From contig NC_087104.1 in assembly GCF_963855985.1 (NCBI RefSeq), positions 4,774,001 to 4,838,000 on the forward strand: a DNA stretch of 64,000 nt, read 5' to 3'. Positions 13,351-26,459 of the stretch are shown piece after piece. The notes under the pieces were generated by a model. That model did not search any database. It was not told the origin of the DNA and saw nothing but the letters and a program-made list of their open reading frames with translations. Positions within the stretch are counted from its first letter, which is position 1. Every line of letters begins with the position of its first letter. The position numbers and the translations under genes were made by a program. Source of the stretch: Ostrinia nubilalis. Taxonomy: Eukaryota; Arthropoda; Insecta; Lepidoptera; Crambidae.

Positions 13351-15182
13351 AGTGGAGACTAAATGACCTGATGATGATACCCAATCTTCAAAGATGTCAT
13401 TCGAAACCCTATTTCGTCTCCATTTCTTCAAAAGATATGCGATTAGCCAAATCTAGTCGTGCTGCGCCGGAGCACAATACATCGTGTAACGACTGCCTTT
13501 TTAATGTAATGTTAATATGACATTCCAAGTGTCGCCGGTTCTATGTCGAGGTCAGGCAATCTAACAATATATTCACCAATCCTCATTTGGAAGTCGAGTG
13601 ATAATTATAATACATATCGATCATTGTTGTGCTATAATTTGATAATGGTTAAGCAATTTGCAGCGTTGGCAAATATGTTTTGCTATCCGCTCTACCACTT
13701 CCTTTAATTATTTTGTAGGTACCTACTGCAGGTGTCAGCACTGAGTAATATGCAAAAGTAAAAAACAACATAGGTGGTAGGTTTTTTGTTGTAACAGAAA
13801 CGCTTAAATCAGACTTTGGGTCATTTTAGTTAAATACATAAATCTATAGTACCTAAAGAATAGGATAATAAAGAAAAAATCGGTCTACTGAAATTTAACA
13901 AGAAAATTAAAGTCCTAATATTTTGCTGTAGCTTTTACGTTGCTAATTAAAGCTTAATTTTTAAAATCGACTTTAGACTTGAAAACCGGATTAATATAAT
14001 TTTAGAATCTATGCTTATTAAATTGAAACATTGGCCTATCTATTTACATTCGTCTTCGAGATAAACTAATTAATTATCTTACATCTCATCTTTATAAATT
14101 AACTGGATTTCGTGAAATATTTGATATTTATTTATTATATATTAATTAGTACAGTAATAATTCACCCTTATAAATCTCGTAATTACAGCTTTTAAATGAA
14201 AGTTATAAATATACGAACCAAGTATCGAATAAATCAACACTGCCATCTCTATTGCTCGGCAATTGGGGTTTATGGATGAATTATGGGTTCTGGTTATGGT
14301 TATGGTTGAGTAAAAGAGAACGATAGAGTCGAATTACGAAGTTGTTTCGCGGAGTAGATACAGTCCTAATATATTACTGATTTTATTTCCAACTCTGACG
14401 TAGATAGGTGCCTACGTAAAGTACTCTACACACTAAGCCCGGCGGCTTGGCTTTATTTAAACGAATCATGTCGACGACTTGTATCTACTTTCTATAACTT
14501 TTGAAAACATGTTAAAAGTCGATGACTAGGTACTGTCGGCGGGTTAGGCAGTTTGGTATGTAGCTGCCTAGCTGCATAATACAAACTTACCTACTACCCG
14601 ATTACTGGATGTTTATCTCTGGTTAACCACTTCAAGTAAGCTAAACATATTTAAATGCTTGTACAAGGATTTACCACACCGAATGCAAAATGCCAACTTA
14701 AGTTCCCAGTAGGACTGGACTAAAACAAAATTAACTCGGAAGGCGCGTTGCTATAGTTTAACTGCGTAACTTCAAACAATAGTACGTACAGAAAAGGTTT
14801 CTCTCACTTCTACGTTTATTTAAAAATAAATCTTTTGAAGCCGTGTTCTTTAAACGATGCTATTAATCTAAAAATGGAATAAGGAAATATGAAAACTGTT
14901 TTAATTTCAAATTGGATTGCTATTTTTGTCATGAATGTCGCGTTTTAATTTAGAACAAAATAAAGAATTCTGTCAGATATTGGCCTTTCAACGAAAAAAG
15001 AGGCAAAAACATAAAATAATTTTCGATTGAAATAAACAAGAACACATTCTGAAGTATACAGTTTATGAAAGTAGTAGGCTAGGTACCTACTTAATTTTAC
15101 AAACTAATCCCTATGTAGGTACCAAAAGTACCTACAAGTAATTAAACTCTATCTCATGTAACTAATATAATATTTTCACAAA
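13351..15182. other. intergenic, no gene seen
   Basis: No recognisable gene or element boundary. Confidence 0.4.
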
Positions 15183-15345
15183 TAAATTAAAATCAAAATC
15201 AAATAAAATCTTTATTGAATAGTAACTTATTTGACAGTCTTTTGAACTCTAGGCTAATCTTAAAAATAAACATGTGCCATTTTTATGGGACAGGAGTCAG
15301 GAGTCAAACGAGCTGACGGATCACCTGATGGTAGTACAGGTACTA
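15183..15345. repeat. lepidopteran interspersed repeat fragment
   Basis: Contains AAATAAAATCTTTATTGAAT followed by CAAACGAGCTGACGGATCAC and CTGATGGTA, a pattern common in lepidopteran retroelement copies. The family was not determined. Confidence 0.4.
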
Positions 15346-16345
15346 TACACACACCTGTACTAGTAGTATAGTCTTCAAGATAGGCCTTAATGCTAAAGTA
15401 AAAACAAAAACTTATTGTGTTTGTCTTCTATTGTCCATTTACTCACATGGCTTGCGTAACTCGATCTCCACTGTAAACACTCGTGGGTGATCCGGTTATA
15501 AGACAATTTAGTACTCCAATCAAATGTTCGAAAACTTTTGTATTCGGCAGTAATGGCACACAAAAATAAACGCCCCGTTGATAGGCAGTAGAAACGTTTG
15601 TTTAGCAAGCAAGAAAACTCGTTACGCCAAATTTTTCACTGTTTACATTCAAAGATAATGGTTTCCGAGATAAAAGACGTCTGCACCTTACATACACACG
15701 TAATCCGAAGTTTGTAAGCAAAGCAAATATGGCGCGGATTAATTTATTTGACGTTGGTTTTGGCGGCAAGTTTATTTTTTTCGTATTTGCGCGCGCAGAC
15801 ACCGCTGGGGAGCGCAGCGGTTGGCCACAGCGGCGTTTGCGATAGGACTGGCAGACTCCGCGCCTGTTGCTTCGACAGAACACTTCAAAAACTATCCTTA
15901 TCGTCTGGAATTCTCTCTATCAGCGATTATCATCGGTGCAGCTTATTTACAAGCTCAATAAAAGCCTATCATAGCATTGTTATGAGTTATTTATAGCGAT
16001 CATTACGGAGCGCACTAATCGCAAAAGTTTCCAAAACTTTATGAACTTGCTATCGTACTGTGTACAAACAAAACAAACGCAATTAATTTAATCACAAAAT
16101 TGCAAGCTGCAAGTTTTCCAGCAATGGCATATTGCTGTAAGTAAAACTTTTAGTTTATAATAAAAATCACTCATGAAATTAAAACCTTATGTACAAACAA
16201 CTTGGAATGCAATAAAGATATTGACTATTGACTATTATCAACTTGTGACCTGTACATAAATGAAATTATTTTCAGTTTTATTAAGAGGTCTTTAGGCAAG
16301 ATACATTTTTTACAAGAATAACGTTTCACGTTCCTTTCAAGCAAC
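15346..16345. other. intergenic, no gene seen
   Basis: ORFs of 82 to 93 codons overlap on both strands at 15602-15996, locally richer in GC. None has a recognisable motif, and opposite-strand overlap argues that at most one could be real. Confidence 0.35.
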
Positions 16346-16347
16346 AA

Positions 16348-16412
16348 AGCAAAGGCATCCACTGCTGGACAAAGGCCTCCCCAAGGATTTCCACAACGTC
16401 CGGTCCACTTAA
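16348..16412 (-). pseudogene. RTE-like LINE 3' tail fragment
   Basis: A 60-bp piece of the repeated tail (CCACTGCTGGACAAAGGCCT on the plus strand), antisense to the reading frame of the family. Confidence 0.65.
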
Positions 16413-19400
16413 TCACCGATATCAATTATATTTGACGTAATAGAGCCATGAAACTATTTACAATCGGAAGCGAGGTACATTCAACATTTCTAAGAACAAA
16501 TTTTCCGATAACCAATTACTTACAAAGTGGTTGTAAGACCGTTCGGCCTAATTGTTATTTCGCCATTGTCCTCATTCTCATTATGGAGGAACTTGATCAC
16601 AAAACTAATAACGTTGCAGTTTGCGATGTCTCGAACTCAGTTCTATTTGCCGTCTATTGAAGGGTGGTCCCGGGGGATGACCCTTTTTCTCCCAAACGGT
16701 ACGAGTATCTGGAATTTCAGAAACTATTCAGTACATTGTCTTTAACTAAAAGTCAGGCGTCCCTTTCAAAATTTAGTAAAAGAAAAGGGACGGGTTGAAT
16801 TAATATTATTTGGTAGTTTATTTTCTTTTTAGATTTTTGTGACAATGTATTATTTGAATGCAATAAAGATGCAGTTTTTCAACTTTTTTCAGAACAAACA
16901 GTAAACCTGATAAAATAAGTACAAGTTTATTAGGTAGGTACCTATAGAAGTAAAAGGTGTAAGTAAAAACAAGGGCAGGTGTGAATTTTTATTCAATTAA
17001 AGAAGATAAGCCATGGCTTATCATGTCAAATCCCGAGATTGACTCGAAATCCCTGACTCAGCTGGGGGATTCACCAAATATGACCTGGGAATTCGGCGAA
17101 AAGTGATATTTTACTCGTAATTTGGAAAAACTGAATTCCATTAAATTGTACAGTTGTCTATTTACTGGCAATATTTGTAACTGTATCTAAATGTTGTGTA
17201 TCAAAAATATACTTTAAATATTTGCCCACAATAAATTTCAGTAGCAGGAATCGAATATTATGTAACAACTGGCGTTGTTGTCCGGTTCAAATCACTAGGC
17301 CAGGTGACTATTTTACATTTAGACCTTTGACTTAGACTTTACACTTTGCCATAGAGCATAACCCATAATTCATTATATTATTCAATAACCTGTTTCTTTT
17401 TTAAAATATACTACTAACATAATCAAATTAAAAAATGACGTTTGTTTTAAGAGCTTACCCATTTGGCAAAGTCGTAAATAAATACTAATCTTATCTGTTA
17501 CTGTGCGATTTGTTTTCTCATGTGGTTAAATTTTCCTATTTCATTGTTATCATTTTTCTTTGGAATTGAGTAGAAACCTAGCCAAATATGAACTACATTC
17601 ACAGAGATAGGGTTCCGAACCAATTCTAAATAACAAACGCTGAAAAAAATACATTTCTTTAAAAGATAGTGCAGCTTGAGTCTTGCTCTCGTGGTAGCTG
17701 TACCTGAAAAAACAGAGGCTTGGCCCTTTACTTTCATAAATGCTTTTTTCATATTTATTTTGTAATTTTAAAAGTCTGTTGCAAAAAAAGGGATCGTAAC
17801 CGTATCAACTCGTGGCGGTCATTCTTTGTATGAAACTCCATACTGCAACGCACACGTCTTATCCGCAGCGTAACGTAAACGCCACGCCTCGCGATTCACA
17901 GCGCGCGAAAGGCAATGACAACTCGCGAAAGGCAATACGGTGTTGATGCCTTTCCGAGTTGATAAGTCTGCTATGACCTTTATACATACATACTTGTGTT
18001 GTGACTGACGGAAGAATAAACAAGCCAACATTATTACAGAGAAGCCCAAGTCAAATTCCGTTGACATTCTTTTAGTATGAAACCCTAAAAATAAGGATGG
18101 CTATTTAGGCAACAACGTTCCCCAAATTCAATGTTTTAATTAGTTTCTTTTTCTTTGTTGTTCATTAAGTATCCTTAATAAGCATAGAATTCGAATGGAA
18201 ATATAATACTGTTTCCGTATTCAAAACATCCTAATTAGCGTTGAAAGTGTCCCAATTTGAGTGGGACTCCTCGAATTGGTAAAATGTCCCTTACGAGGAG
18301 TTTACCCTTAACGAGGAAGCAGTCTTCTTTTTTCGCATTTGTCATTTCCGTGAAAAATCACTTCGCATTTTTATTATTCTGTCCCAAGATTTGGAATATG
18401 GACAGCTCTTAACCTGATGAGGACATGTTTTTTAATGAAAACAATACGTTTTCATTAAAAAGTCTGTACTACTGAATAGACTTCGTTATGCTGAAAAGTG
18501 AAAAGTAATACTCATGAAACGTTTTGTGAAATTATTAAACGAATTTTATTAAATAGGTATACACCTACTTATTACGAACAAGTGAATCTAATACAAAGTA
18601 TATAGGTATACGGGAGGCAAATAAAATTCTCATATACCAAGTGTAATTGAAATGACACAAAAGCACAGACACCCAACACATTTTTATTAATATCTACCTA
18701 ATTGTCATCGATTTCATATTAATCATACGCATGAGCTTTTTCGTAAATAATTGTCAAAGGTTCGTACGAAAGAACATTGACATTTATACACTGTGGCATC
18801 TTACTTAGTTGGAATAGGTTCTACTTTGCAACAAAAATATACAACTTCATGTGCTTTCAAGTACCTATATCTTTTATTTTCTTTGATTCGTAGATCTACG
18901 ACTCATTGAGGCTCAGGCTTAATTGCGTATCTATTTTTTATTTTTTGGAGTACCTACAACATTGATATTCTATAGTATTTGGATTAATAATAACGAACGC
19001 TTTTGTGGGTTAATATCCCGTACCCACTTAATGAAGATAATCGGCTTAATTAAATTTCAGATTAGTACCTAATTGGATACATACATACATAAAGTAGAAT
19101 TACAACCTCACCTTAAGGTTCGACCAAACCAACGCGTGCAACCGGCGTGCACGATGGCGATGACGATCAGAATTCGGTTTAAAAAATCTTTATACATAAG
19201 AACAGGGTTCACTTACATGAGATTATAACATATTACTCGTACAACAATTTTTGTCTTGTGACGAAGCATGAGCAAAGCTTACAAATAAAAATAATTGATC
19301 GCCATCGCGCACGCGGGCTGATCGCGTTAGTTTGGTTTAACCTTTTAACCATTTTCAGGGTAACTTTTCAAAATTCAGTAACTTCTCATTAATGTTACGC

Positions 19401-20275
19401 AGTTCGTGTCTCGACCAAACGATGTGGAAGTAAAATATCTGTGTTGACATTGACTGTATTGTGTTATGAAACAGATTGGGTTTGGCTCAAAATGGGAATT
19501 TATTGTAGAGGTGTTTTGACGCGATCCAGTTACCAATACTAATATTCTATTATGATTCTTTTCTTTGGTGAAACGTGTCGTAGAAAAGAGGTATCTATTT
19601 ATAACTCTGTACAAGAATTTTTTTTTAATAAGTAGAGTTAGACTCAAACCTACTTTCCCTGAAAAAGCAATAGAACGCTTTTACTTTTCGTGAGGAAAAA
19701 ACGCTAAAGACTCTATTCGTGTGTCCGATCCACACTTCTGTGTAATCTGTATTCTTAAGTAAGCCTGTAAGATATAGATATAAAAGTTTCAAAAACTTAC
19801 ATAAAAGCTCACGAAAGATAAAAGTCCCGAAACTCACAAACTGTTAACAATTAAAAACCAATTTGGCTACTTTACCCCTGATCTATTTACCTTCTTTTGA
19901 TCATACTCATTTTATGAGCAAATAAACAAGCATACGGTAAACATAAATACATTAAATAGCTTACAAATAACGGTCTAAAGTAAGCTCTGTGAAACAAAAA
20001 TAAATAAACAAAATGAAGGAAATAATAAATTATGGAGATTGATTCATGAGAACACATGAGAGGATAATTAATTTCCCGTTTAATATTTGACTTGGATTCA
20101 CAGAAATCTAAAGGCAATATTGTTATATTCGAAGATAGACAATATTTTTCAGGCGGTTTGAATTATTTGAAGAAAAACTCTTAAATCTAATTTGTTTTTT
20201 CTCTTGATTCTTTTGATTATCTGTTGATTCTATCCAAAAACTCACAACTCACAAGTGGCTCAAGCTGGCTAGCTA
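16413..20275. other. intergenic, no gene seen
   Basis: AT-rich sequence. ORFs up to 90 codons (for example 19375-19647 minus) lack known motifs. No element boundary is recognised. Confidence 0.35.
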
Positions 20276-20526
20276 AAGTGGCAATGGACAGGGCACATAG
20301 TACGCTGAACTGACGGCCGATGGGGCAGCGGTTCTGGAATCGAGGTCACGTACCGGAAAACGCAGCGTGGGACGTCCACCCACAAGGTGGAATGACGACC
20401 TCATAAAGGTAGCAGGAAGGCACTTGAAGCAGGCCTCTACCAACCGGGCGATGTAAAAATCATTGGGGGAGTCTTATGTTCAGCATTGCACGTCCTGTGG
20501 ATAAATTATGATGATGATGATGAACT
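20276..20526 (+). pseudogene. RTE-like LINE 3' tail with (ATG)n
   Basis: Diverged copy of the C-terminal block: GGACAGGGCACATAG, GACGGCCGATGGGGCAG, CACCCACAAGGTGGAATGAC, then TTGGGGGAGTCTTATGTTCA and a tail of ATGATGATGATG. Frame breaks are frequent. Confidence 0.7.
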
Positions 20527-20927
20527 GGCTCAAACAAAATGTATATAAAACAATCTCGCAAGAGATGATCTGAGTAAACATTCTGACCATACACTTTATA
20601 GCAATTTAACTTGGAATGTCGTTGAAGTGATTGCAGCGTGGATTAGTCCACCCTTGAGAGGATCGTACTAGCAAACTACCAGAGAAAGTACGGTGACCAC
20701 TTCGTATTCTCAAACAAATATTTACCAAAATTAATACAATACAATATTTACTTGCGAATACAGGATATTATCTAAAATGTAGTTTACTCGATAAAAATTA
20801 AATTTATATCTAAAAATAGCCCTAAAAATTGGTCTAAAAGCCAAAATAAACATAATTTAATACAAGTGTTAAGTAACTATACTTACTTTTATTTAAGTAA
20901 TTTAACGATGTAGCTATCTATCACGGG

Positions 20928-21240
20928 ATGGCAGAATCTATGCTCGACGAGAACAGGGAGCTCCCCGTCATCGCATCAAATCGGAAACGGATATCAACAG
21001 GGTTTTTGGATGTGGTGGTGTTCGCACGTGATGGTGATGTTGACATTTGTGAAACACTTAACATTATAATATTAGTTAATTTAAGAAATGTACCTTATGA
21101 GTTACTGTTTTTGTTTTTAAACGTTACTTGCTTGGATTTGTTTTTAGGTAGACTGTGCCCATGTGTGTGTGTTCTTTCAATACATTTATTTCACATTTTT
21201 TTTTACAAAACAGACAAACTCTTTATTAATATTATGAAAA
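20928..21240 (+). other. possible 5' region of the split LINE
   Basis: This stretch lies directly before the LINE ORF2. It carries a 110-codon ORF (20928-21260) that overlaps the start of ORF2 in another frame. I do not recognise the ORF product, and it lacks CCHC zinc knuckles, so I do not call it ORF1. The 5' boundary of the LINE is not visible. Confidence 0.3.
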
Positions 21241-21589
21241 ATGGCTTACTCAAAGTTTAAAAGTTTGAGACTAGGGCTATTGAATGCTAGATCTCTCAAT
21301 ACAGGTGAGGATGAACTTTTAATTTCAATGGCAAATTTCAAACCCGACATCTTAGCAATTAATGAAACATGGATTGAGCACGGTCAACAATCCCTGGCAC
21401 CAGTCGTCCCCCACTACAATTTTCTACATAAAGCACGAAAGAATAAGCGAGGAGGTGGAGTTGGCTTTTACGTGAGAAAGGACATCAATACTCGTGTCCG
21501 TCGCCACCCATCTTCTGGTTTGGAACAGCTTTGGATTGAATTGCAACTTCCTGGAGGTAAAATGGCGCTAGGAACAGCATATAGACCAG
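21241..21589 (+). pseudogene. Jockey/CR1-type LINE ORF2, endonuclease part (5' fragment)
   Basis: The frame opens with ATG at 21241 and encodes the N-terminal apurinic-endonuclease domain of a non-LTR retrotransposon. Visible motifs are LLNARSLN, the metal-binding NETWI, and GGGVGFYV. It stops abruptly at GTAYRP because a 10,964-bp element begins at 21590; translation beyond hits a stop within five codons. The remainder of the same ORF resumes at 32557 in frame once the insertion and one CAG are removed. The product would cleave target DNA for target-primed reverse transcription. The insertion has inactivated this copy. Confidence 0.85.
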
Positions 21590-21606
21590 TGCCTCTACCA
21601 TGAGTT
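21590..21606 (+). repeat. left terminal inverted repeat
   Basis: TGCCTCTACCATGAGTT, 17 bp, a perfect inverted match to 32537-32553. The inner part ACCATGAGTT recurs at about 21686. Confidence 0.85.
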
Positions 21607-22070
21607 GCCATCGAAAACTTGTATTCGTATACTACAGTCGATAGAGTTTAAACGTGGATCGATGAAGTTTGCATTAAAATCATACCATGAGTTCAATTAC
21701 CGTATACTTTACTCGCCAGCGATAATTCGATGGTTTTGTGATGTCATGTTGGTGAACATGTTAACGTATCCAACTTCACACTCTATGAATGGATGAATGA
21801 AAGAACGAATGCCGCTCCTTTCTAACTATATAGAAAAGATAGAGTAGGAAATAACAAAAATGTCAAAAATAACACTGCAAAATTTAAGTGTCCTAGAACA
21901 GTGCTTAAAGCTGAATTAACACGATGATTTTAAATATGTATTGTTTATTTCTTGTCATTGCGACTTTGACGCAGCTGTTGTCATGACAACAGATAACAAA
22001 ACATGTTTTGTGGAAGGATTATTGATGAATAATTTTCCACAAAAAATTGGATTTTAACCACGATAGGAAA

Positions 22071-22659
22071 ATGAGAACCTGCGCCTATCCGTTTAAACCG
22101 ATTGTAGAATTTATGGAAAGGTAAGTTAAGTAAAAATAAACATACTATGTAGTGGACCAATTTCGAAATTAAACGAATAATTTTGAGCTGGTTTTTTTGG
22201 AGAAAAACAACCTTTCCAGCATAACTTCCACGTGCCTAGCTAAAATTCAGTAATATGAGTGCTAGATTTATTATATTTTCTAGATACAATAAAGTTGTTT
22301 TTCTATAGATATGGCGATCTGAGTATGCCCACTGAAGGGCCTCAAGAAAGAGCCAACAATAGTCAACGGTGGGTGGAACTAACGGACACGCGAACGTGAA
22401 ATGCTGATGCCACCGGCGACACGAAAACTACTGAGAAATTGAGAAAAGTGTGTATAAATACCTACTACTTTATTCATTTTGATTGCTTTTATCTTATTTC
22501 GTCATTATTATTTGTAATGTTTATTTGTTAAGGTGTGGAGTGACTTTAAACAGCAAGAAGAAGGCAACTCGCATACACAGAGCTGCCAAGGGAACACTGG
22601 ACTGGTGGCGGTCCAGGTTCTTCCCTGAAGCCAAAGGATTTAGAGCAGTGTGCTTGTAA
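22071..22659 (+). pseudogene. Myb/SANT-like transposon accessory gene, decayed
   Basis: Three apparent exons encode a protein resembling the Myb/SANT-like DNA-binding proteins common in insect DNA transposons. Exon 1 (22071-22120) ends at a GTAAGT donor. Exon 2 starts after TTCTATAG at 22319 and reads YGDLSMPTEGPQERANN, RWVEL, a stop at about 22398, then TGDTKTTEKLRK. Exon 3 starts after TTGTTAAG at about 22533 and reads VWSDFK, a one-base frameshift, then KKKATRIHRAAKGT. The W-S-D-F-K and R-A-A-x-G-T pattern is the diagnostic part. It would have helped the transposase bind its ends. One stop and one frameshift make it a pseudogene. Confidence 0.6.
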
Positions 22660-22843
22660 ATAACTACTTGTAAATTAAATCCATAATAAAGACCTATGGT
22701 AACTGGATGGATATACCTACCTTATTATTGTAAAACTTAAGATATTATAATTAATTAAATACATTATATTGTTTTAATCTTTCATGGTCACTAAACATAC
22801 ATGGTAGCAATCTCGTCAGTAATAATAATTAAGTAAATACATA

Positions 22844-23048
22844 TCCTACTAATATCCTACTTGATATTAAAAATGCGTAAGTTTGGATGTCTGGATGTTT
22901 GTTACTCTTTCACGCAAAAACTACTGAACGGATGTTGATGAAACTTTACAGTATTATTGTTTATAACCCAGATTAACATATAGGCTATAATTATGACGAT
23001 CTGTGACAAATTAAATTTCACGCGGACGAAGCCGCGGGCAAAAGCTAG
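22844..23048 (+). mobile_element. Helitron-like non-autonomous element
   Basis: Starts TCCTACTAATATCC after A and ends GCAAAAGCTAG before T. Internal blocks TTTCACGCAAAAACTACTGA and ACGCGGACGAAGCCGCGGGC are shared with the copy at 45759-45935. Length 205 bp, no coding capacity. Confidence 0.75.
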
Positions 23049-23222
23049 TTGAAAATAAAATGATTAATTTTTATTGACTATTTATTTCACAAAACCTAAT
23101 ACATAATACACAGACTGATTAAAAACAAAAGTAAATTTCAACTTATGAAAATACATATTCATTGTCGGATTAGCTTTCTATCATGATCTCGTAAGGCTGC
23201 GTTTCCACCAGAGATGTGCGAG

Positions 23223-23332
23223 GATCCTTTTGTACCCTTTGCACCACCGGCCTGCACCACTGGTGGTGCAAAGGGTATTTTTTAATCCCTTTTGCACCAC
23301 CAATAGGGCCGCCCTACCATTAACTGTAAAAC
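23223..23332 (+). repeat. left arm of a distant inverted repeat
   Basis: About 110 bp containing TACCCTTTGCACCACCGGCC and GGTGGTGCAAAGGGTATTTT. It matches 31698-31810 in reverse complement with few differences. The upstream bases GGCTGCGTTTCCACCAGAGA resemble a repeat also present near 32050, so the two arms may be two copies of one repeat rather than paired ends. Confidence 0.65.
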
Positions 23333-23935
23333 GATTATCTATAATCATATAATATTAATATTAAAAGGGCACTTCTTCGAAATCGCATTCTTCGGCTGAT
23401 TCATATGGACAAAGGACATTGTCAGAAACCGCCTAAAAAACCGCCCAAAATCATTAACCCATCATAATTATTTTCTATTTTTTTTAATACATTAAGCACC
23501 CTTTCATTCTAATGGACACTTAAGCATTGAAAAATTAAATTAATAAGTCTTTTAACGTTTATTCTATAATACTATTACAACTTCCGGACGTTTTGGTGCG
23601 TGGCATGGTCTAAAACCTATCAAGTTCCATTATTTTTGCCGATAAAATCTGTACGAGGCATTACCGTACTTTATTGCTGGGAGTCCATGTATAGTGATGT
23701 TCCTGCGGCCATCATAGACAATAAAATATCGATTTTGAAAATAAAATAAATCGATTAGAAGACTAGATTTGCGTTAAAAGCTAAAAAGATATTGACACTA
23801 TTACAAGAAGCTTTCTAAAGTGTCCAACTGGTCGAAGGACGTAAATAAAATGAAAATAATTAGGACCATAAACTGATATTCATGGTATCATAACTGTAAA
23901 AGTGTCAGAATCCGATGTTGAATCCAATGCCAGTT

Positions 23936-26209
23936 CTGCCGCACAATTTATAAACGCAGTAAGTAACACTTGAACAGTTTCGAGAAAAACGCGATCAAAG
24001 TTGAAATTTTATTTTGGGGTGTCTACAATTGGTTACGCAAATATTTGTAAAAAAAAATATATGGGCTTATAGAGCCAAACTCAAAGTTTATTTTGATATG
24101 AGGTTTTTGTATTTTAATTAATATTTTGTATTTAAAATTATTAAAAAACTGTTTATGTTATGGATTAACTAAGTTTTCGTTCGATACTTACTACCCATGA
24201 ATGCAGTATGATTGTTCCTTACTGCGTTTATCAGTAGTTTTCGTTACTTACGGTACATGTGTTAAAAGATCGACTTAAATTTTAGTTCTTACAACGTAAT
24301 ATATGCGCCGTATCTTTACAACTTACTGCATTTATGAGTGGGAGTGTGAATCAAAATAATTTATCAAAACTTTAAATGCGCAGTAATAACACAATTATAC
24401 TGCGCTTATATCATAAGCCAATAACGCTTTCATGTTGAACTTTCCCAAATGAACAAGGGGTAAATGAAACAAGTATTACAAAATAATTGCTGAGATCGCT
24501 TGTTATTCAATCAAAAATTAAGATATGGCACCCACTTTTAGATCTTAATATACCAATCTAATAAAATAAAGACTCGGTCGTTCGTTTCGTCCACTGCTGG
24601 ACAACGGCCTCCCCCAAGGATTTCCACAAAGACCGGTCCTGTGCCGCTCGCATACAGGCACCTGCCGCGACCTTCACCAGATCATCGGTCCACCTAGTGG
24701 GAGGCTTGCCCACGCTGCGTCTTCCAGCTCGTGGTCGCCACTCAAGAACTTTCCTGCCCCAGCGGCCATCAGACAACTTATAGTGTCTCCAATCTTCAGA
24801 GGAGTGGGTACAACACGGCATTTGACATGATTTTTGTCTTGTCCATTAAAGACCCATTTGTTGAGAGGCTCTATTGAGGCAATCGAGCATTGAGCTTAGA
24901 TCCTCCACGGTCTCAGCCATGATTATGATATCGTCCGCGAATCAAAGATGGGTGATGTACTCGCCGATGATATTTATTCCCAATCCGCTCCAGTCCACAA
25001 GCTTGAAAACATCTTCCAGGGTGGTAGTGAACAGTTTGGAAATATGACATCTCCCTGTCTGACCCCTCGCTGCAACTGGAGTCCTGATCCCGGAGACGGA
25101 CTGACATTGTGGCGTTTTCGTACAAGCCCTTCAACGATTATATCTATAGTAAATTTGGCACCGTTGGAGAGACTGTAGCTTGAAGAGAGAAGTCTTTCTC
25201 ATAGACCTCAAATGCCAGACAAAGTTGATGATTATTCTCCTCAGTTTTCTGCCATAGATAAGTATGTGGTCTATCGTACTAAAGCCTTATCGGAAACCGG
25301 TTTGTTCGGGAGTCTAGATGTCGCGTGAAACCATTCGTGATGACTCTCAAAAACAGAATCAGAAGTGAGGTGGGTAAAAAATAAAATTGGTTTGGGTTAG
25401 GTTTTGTTGCCTTTTTTGAAGAAGAGTATCACCACACTTCTGTGCCATGCCGTAGGCGTTTTTCCCTCAAGGATGACAGAATCGAATAGCTTCTAAAGAG
25501 CCTTTAGTACCGGCGTTCCGCCTGCTTTCAGAAGCTCAGCCGTGATTCCATCATCACCCGGTGCCTTGTTGTTTTTCAGCTGTTTGAGAGCCATTCTAAT
25601 CTCGTACAGACACGTCCGGGATATCTTCGGTAGGATAGTGTCGGGTCAATCTAGCTCTTGGGTCTTCGGCTAGATTTGTGACAGGTTTTCAACTTCTTCC
25701 AATAACGTAAGAGTCAGTCACTGCGTTCATAACATGTTAACACCTAGGCAGCACTCTGACAATCCTTAGTATGTACGCAGTATAATTGTAATTACTGCAT
25801 TAATATTAAGTACGAGTTATCTGTTTTTCCTATGGAAACATAATATCAGTGTGTGTTTAAGTGGAATTACTGCACATATACTATGTGCAAGGTGAACTTA
25901 ACAATTGTAGAAACATAATAAGAATGATGTAATTGGCACATACTGCACTATTACTGTGTAGCAAATTAAGTAAGCGCGAGTATTCACGTAATATTAAGTT
26001 ATTATGTGCTCTTACTGCTAACATAGTATGTGAAGAAACCTAAAATATGCTCTTTACTGCGTTTATGATAATATGTATCTTCCGTTCTAAGATAGATAGA
26101 AAAAAACGGGTCTTTGATTCTTATAGATCGCGATGTCAGGATTCAGAATATTCAAAACAATCATAAATGCAGTAAGTGGTACTTACTGCGTTTATAAATT
26201 GTGCGGCAG
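23936..26209. mobile_element. 2.27-kb inverted-repeat element with AGTT duplication
   Basis: Ends match as inverted repeats of about 36 bp beginning CTGCCGCACAATTTATAAAC, flanked by direct AGTT (23932-23935 and 26210-26213). Both sub-terminal regions are filled with variants of TTACTGCGTTTAT in both orientations (near 24220, 24318, 24400, 25770, 26055 and 26180). The only coding remnant is a nested LINE piece at 24570-25705. The 4-bp duplication and repeated sub-terminal motif suggest a non-autonomous DNA transposon; no superfamily is assigned. Confidence 0.7.
24570..25705 (-). pseudogene. RTE-like LINE reverse-transcriptase remnant
   Basis: Read on the minus strand from 25705 downward, fragments appear in the order expected for RTE/BovB-like ORF2. 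They are LKNNKAPGDDGITAELLKAG near 25590-25530, HRSVVILFF near 25430, the catalytic FADDIIIMAETVEDL near 24945-24900, and the C-terminal block DGRWGRKVLEWRPRAGRRS through WTDDLVKVAAGACMRAAQDR to QQWTK at 24590. Stops, frameshifts and a deletion between the FADD block and the C-terminal block make it dead. It is nested in the element at 23936-26209. The retained RT core makes it the most informative copy of the family whose tails litter this window. Confidence 0.75.
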
Positions 26210-26272
26210 AGTTGAAGTGAGAGAAACATATATCAACCTAGTATAGTTGCCAGTCTCTTATAATCTATGCCA

Positions 26273-26459
26273 ATGAGGGTTTTCGCGATTGAAAATCCGC
26301 GAGATGGCAATACGTATACGCGAGGTCCAAATGCTGCATGATTGGTGGATTTTGACATATCTGTCAATGTCATGTCAAAAATAACCAATCATGCAGCATT
26401 TGGACCTCACGTCTACGTATTGCCATCTCGCGGATTTTTCAATCGCGAAAACCCTCATT
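26273..26459. mobile_element. fold-back MITE, family also at 45088
   Basis: Nearly the whole element is an inverted repeat: AATGAGGGTTTTCGCGATTG on the left pairs with the right end, arms of about 75 bp around a short AT-rich centre containing GACATATCTGTCAATGTCAT. The same family occurs at 45088-45259. Confidence 0.8.

Noticed and set aside
15602..15996. GC-rich overlapping ORFs as a host exon
   Set aside because: No motif, no consistent splice sites, and no neighbouring exons.
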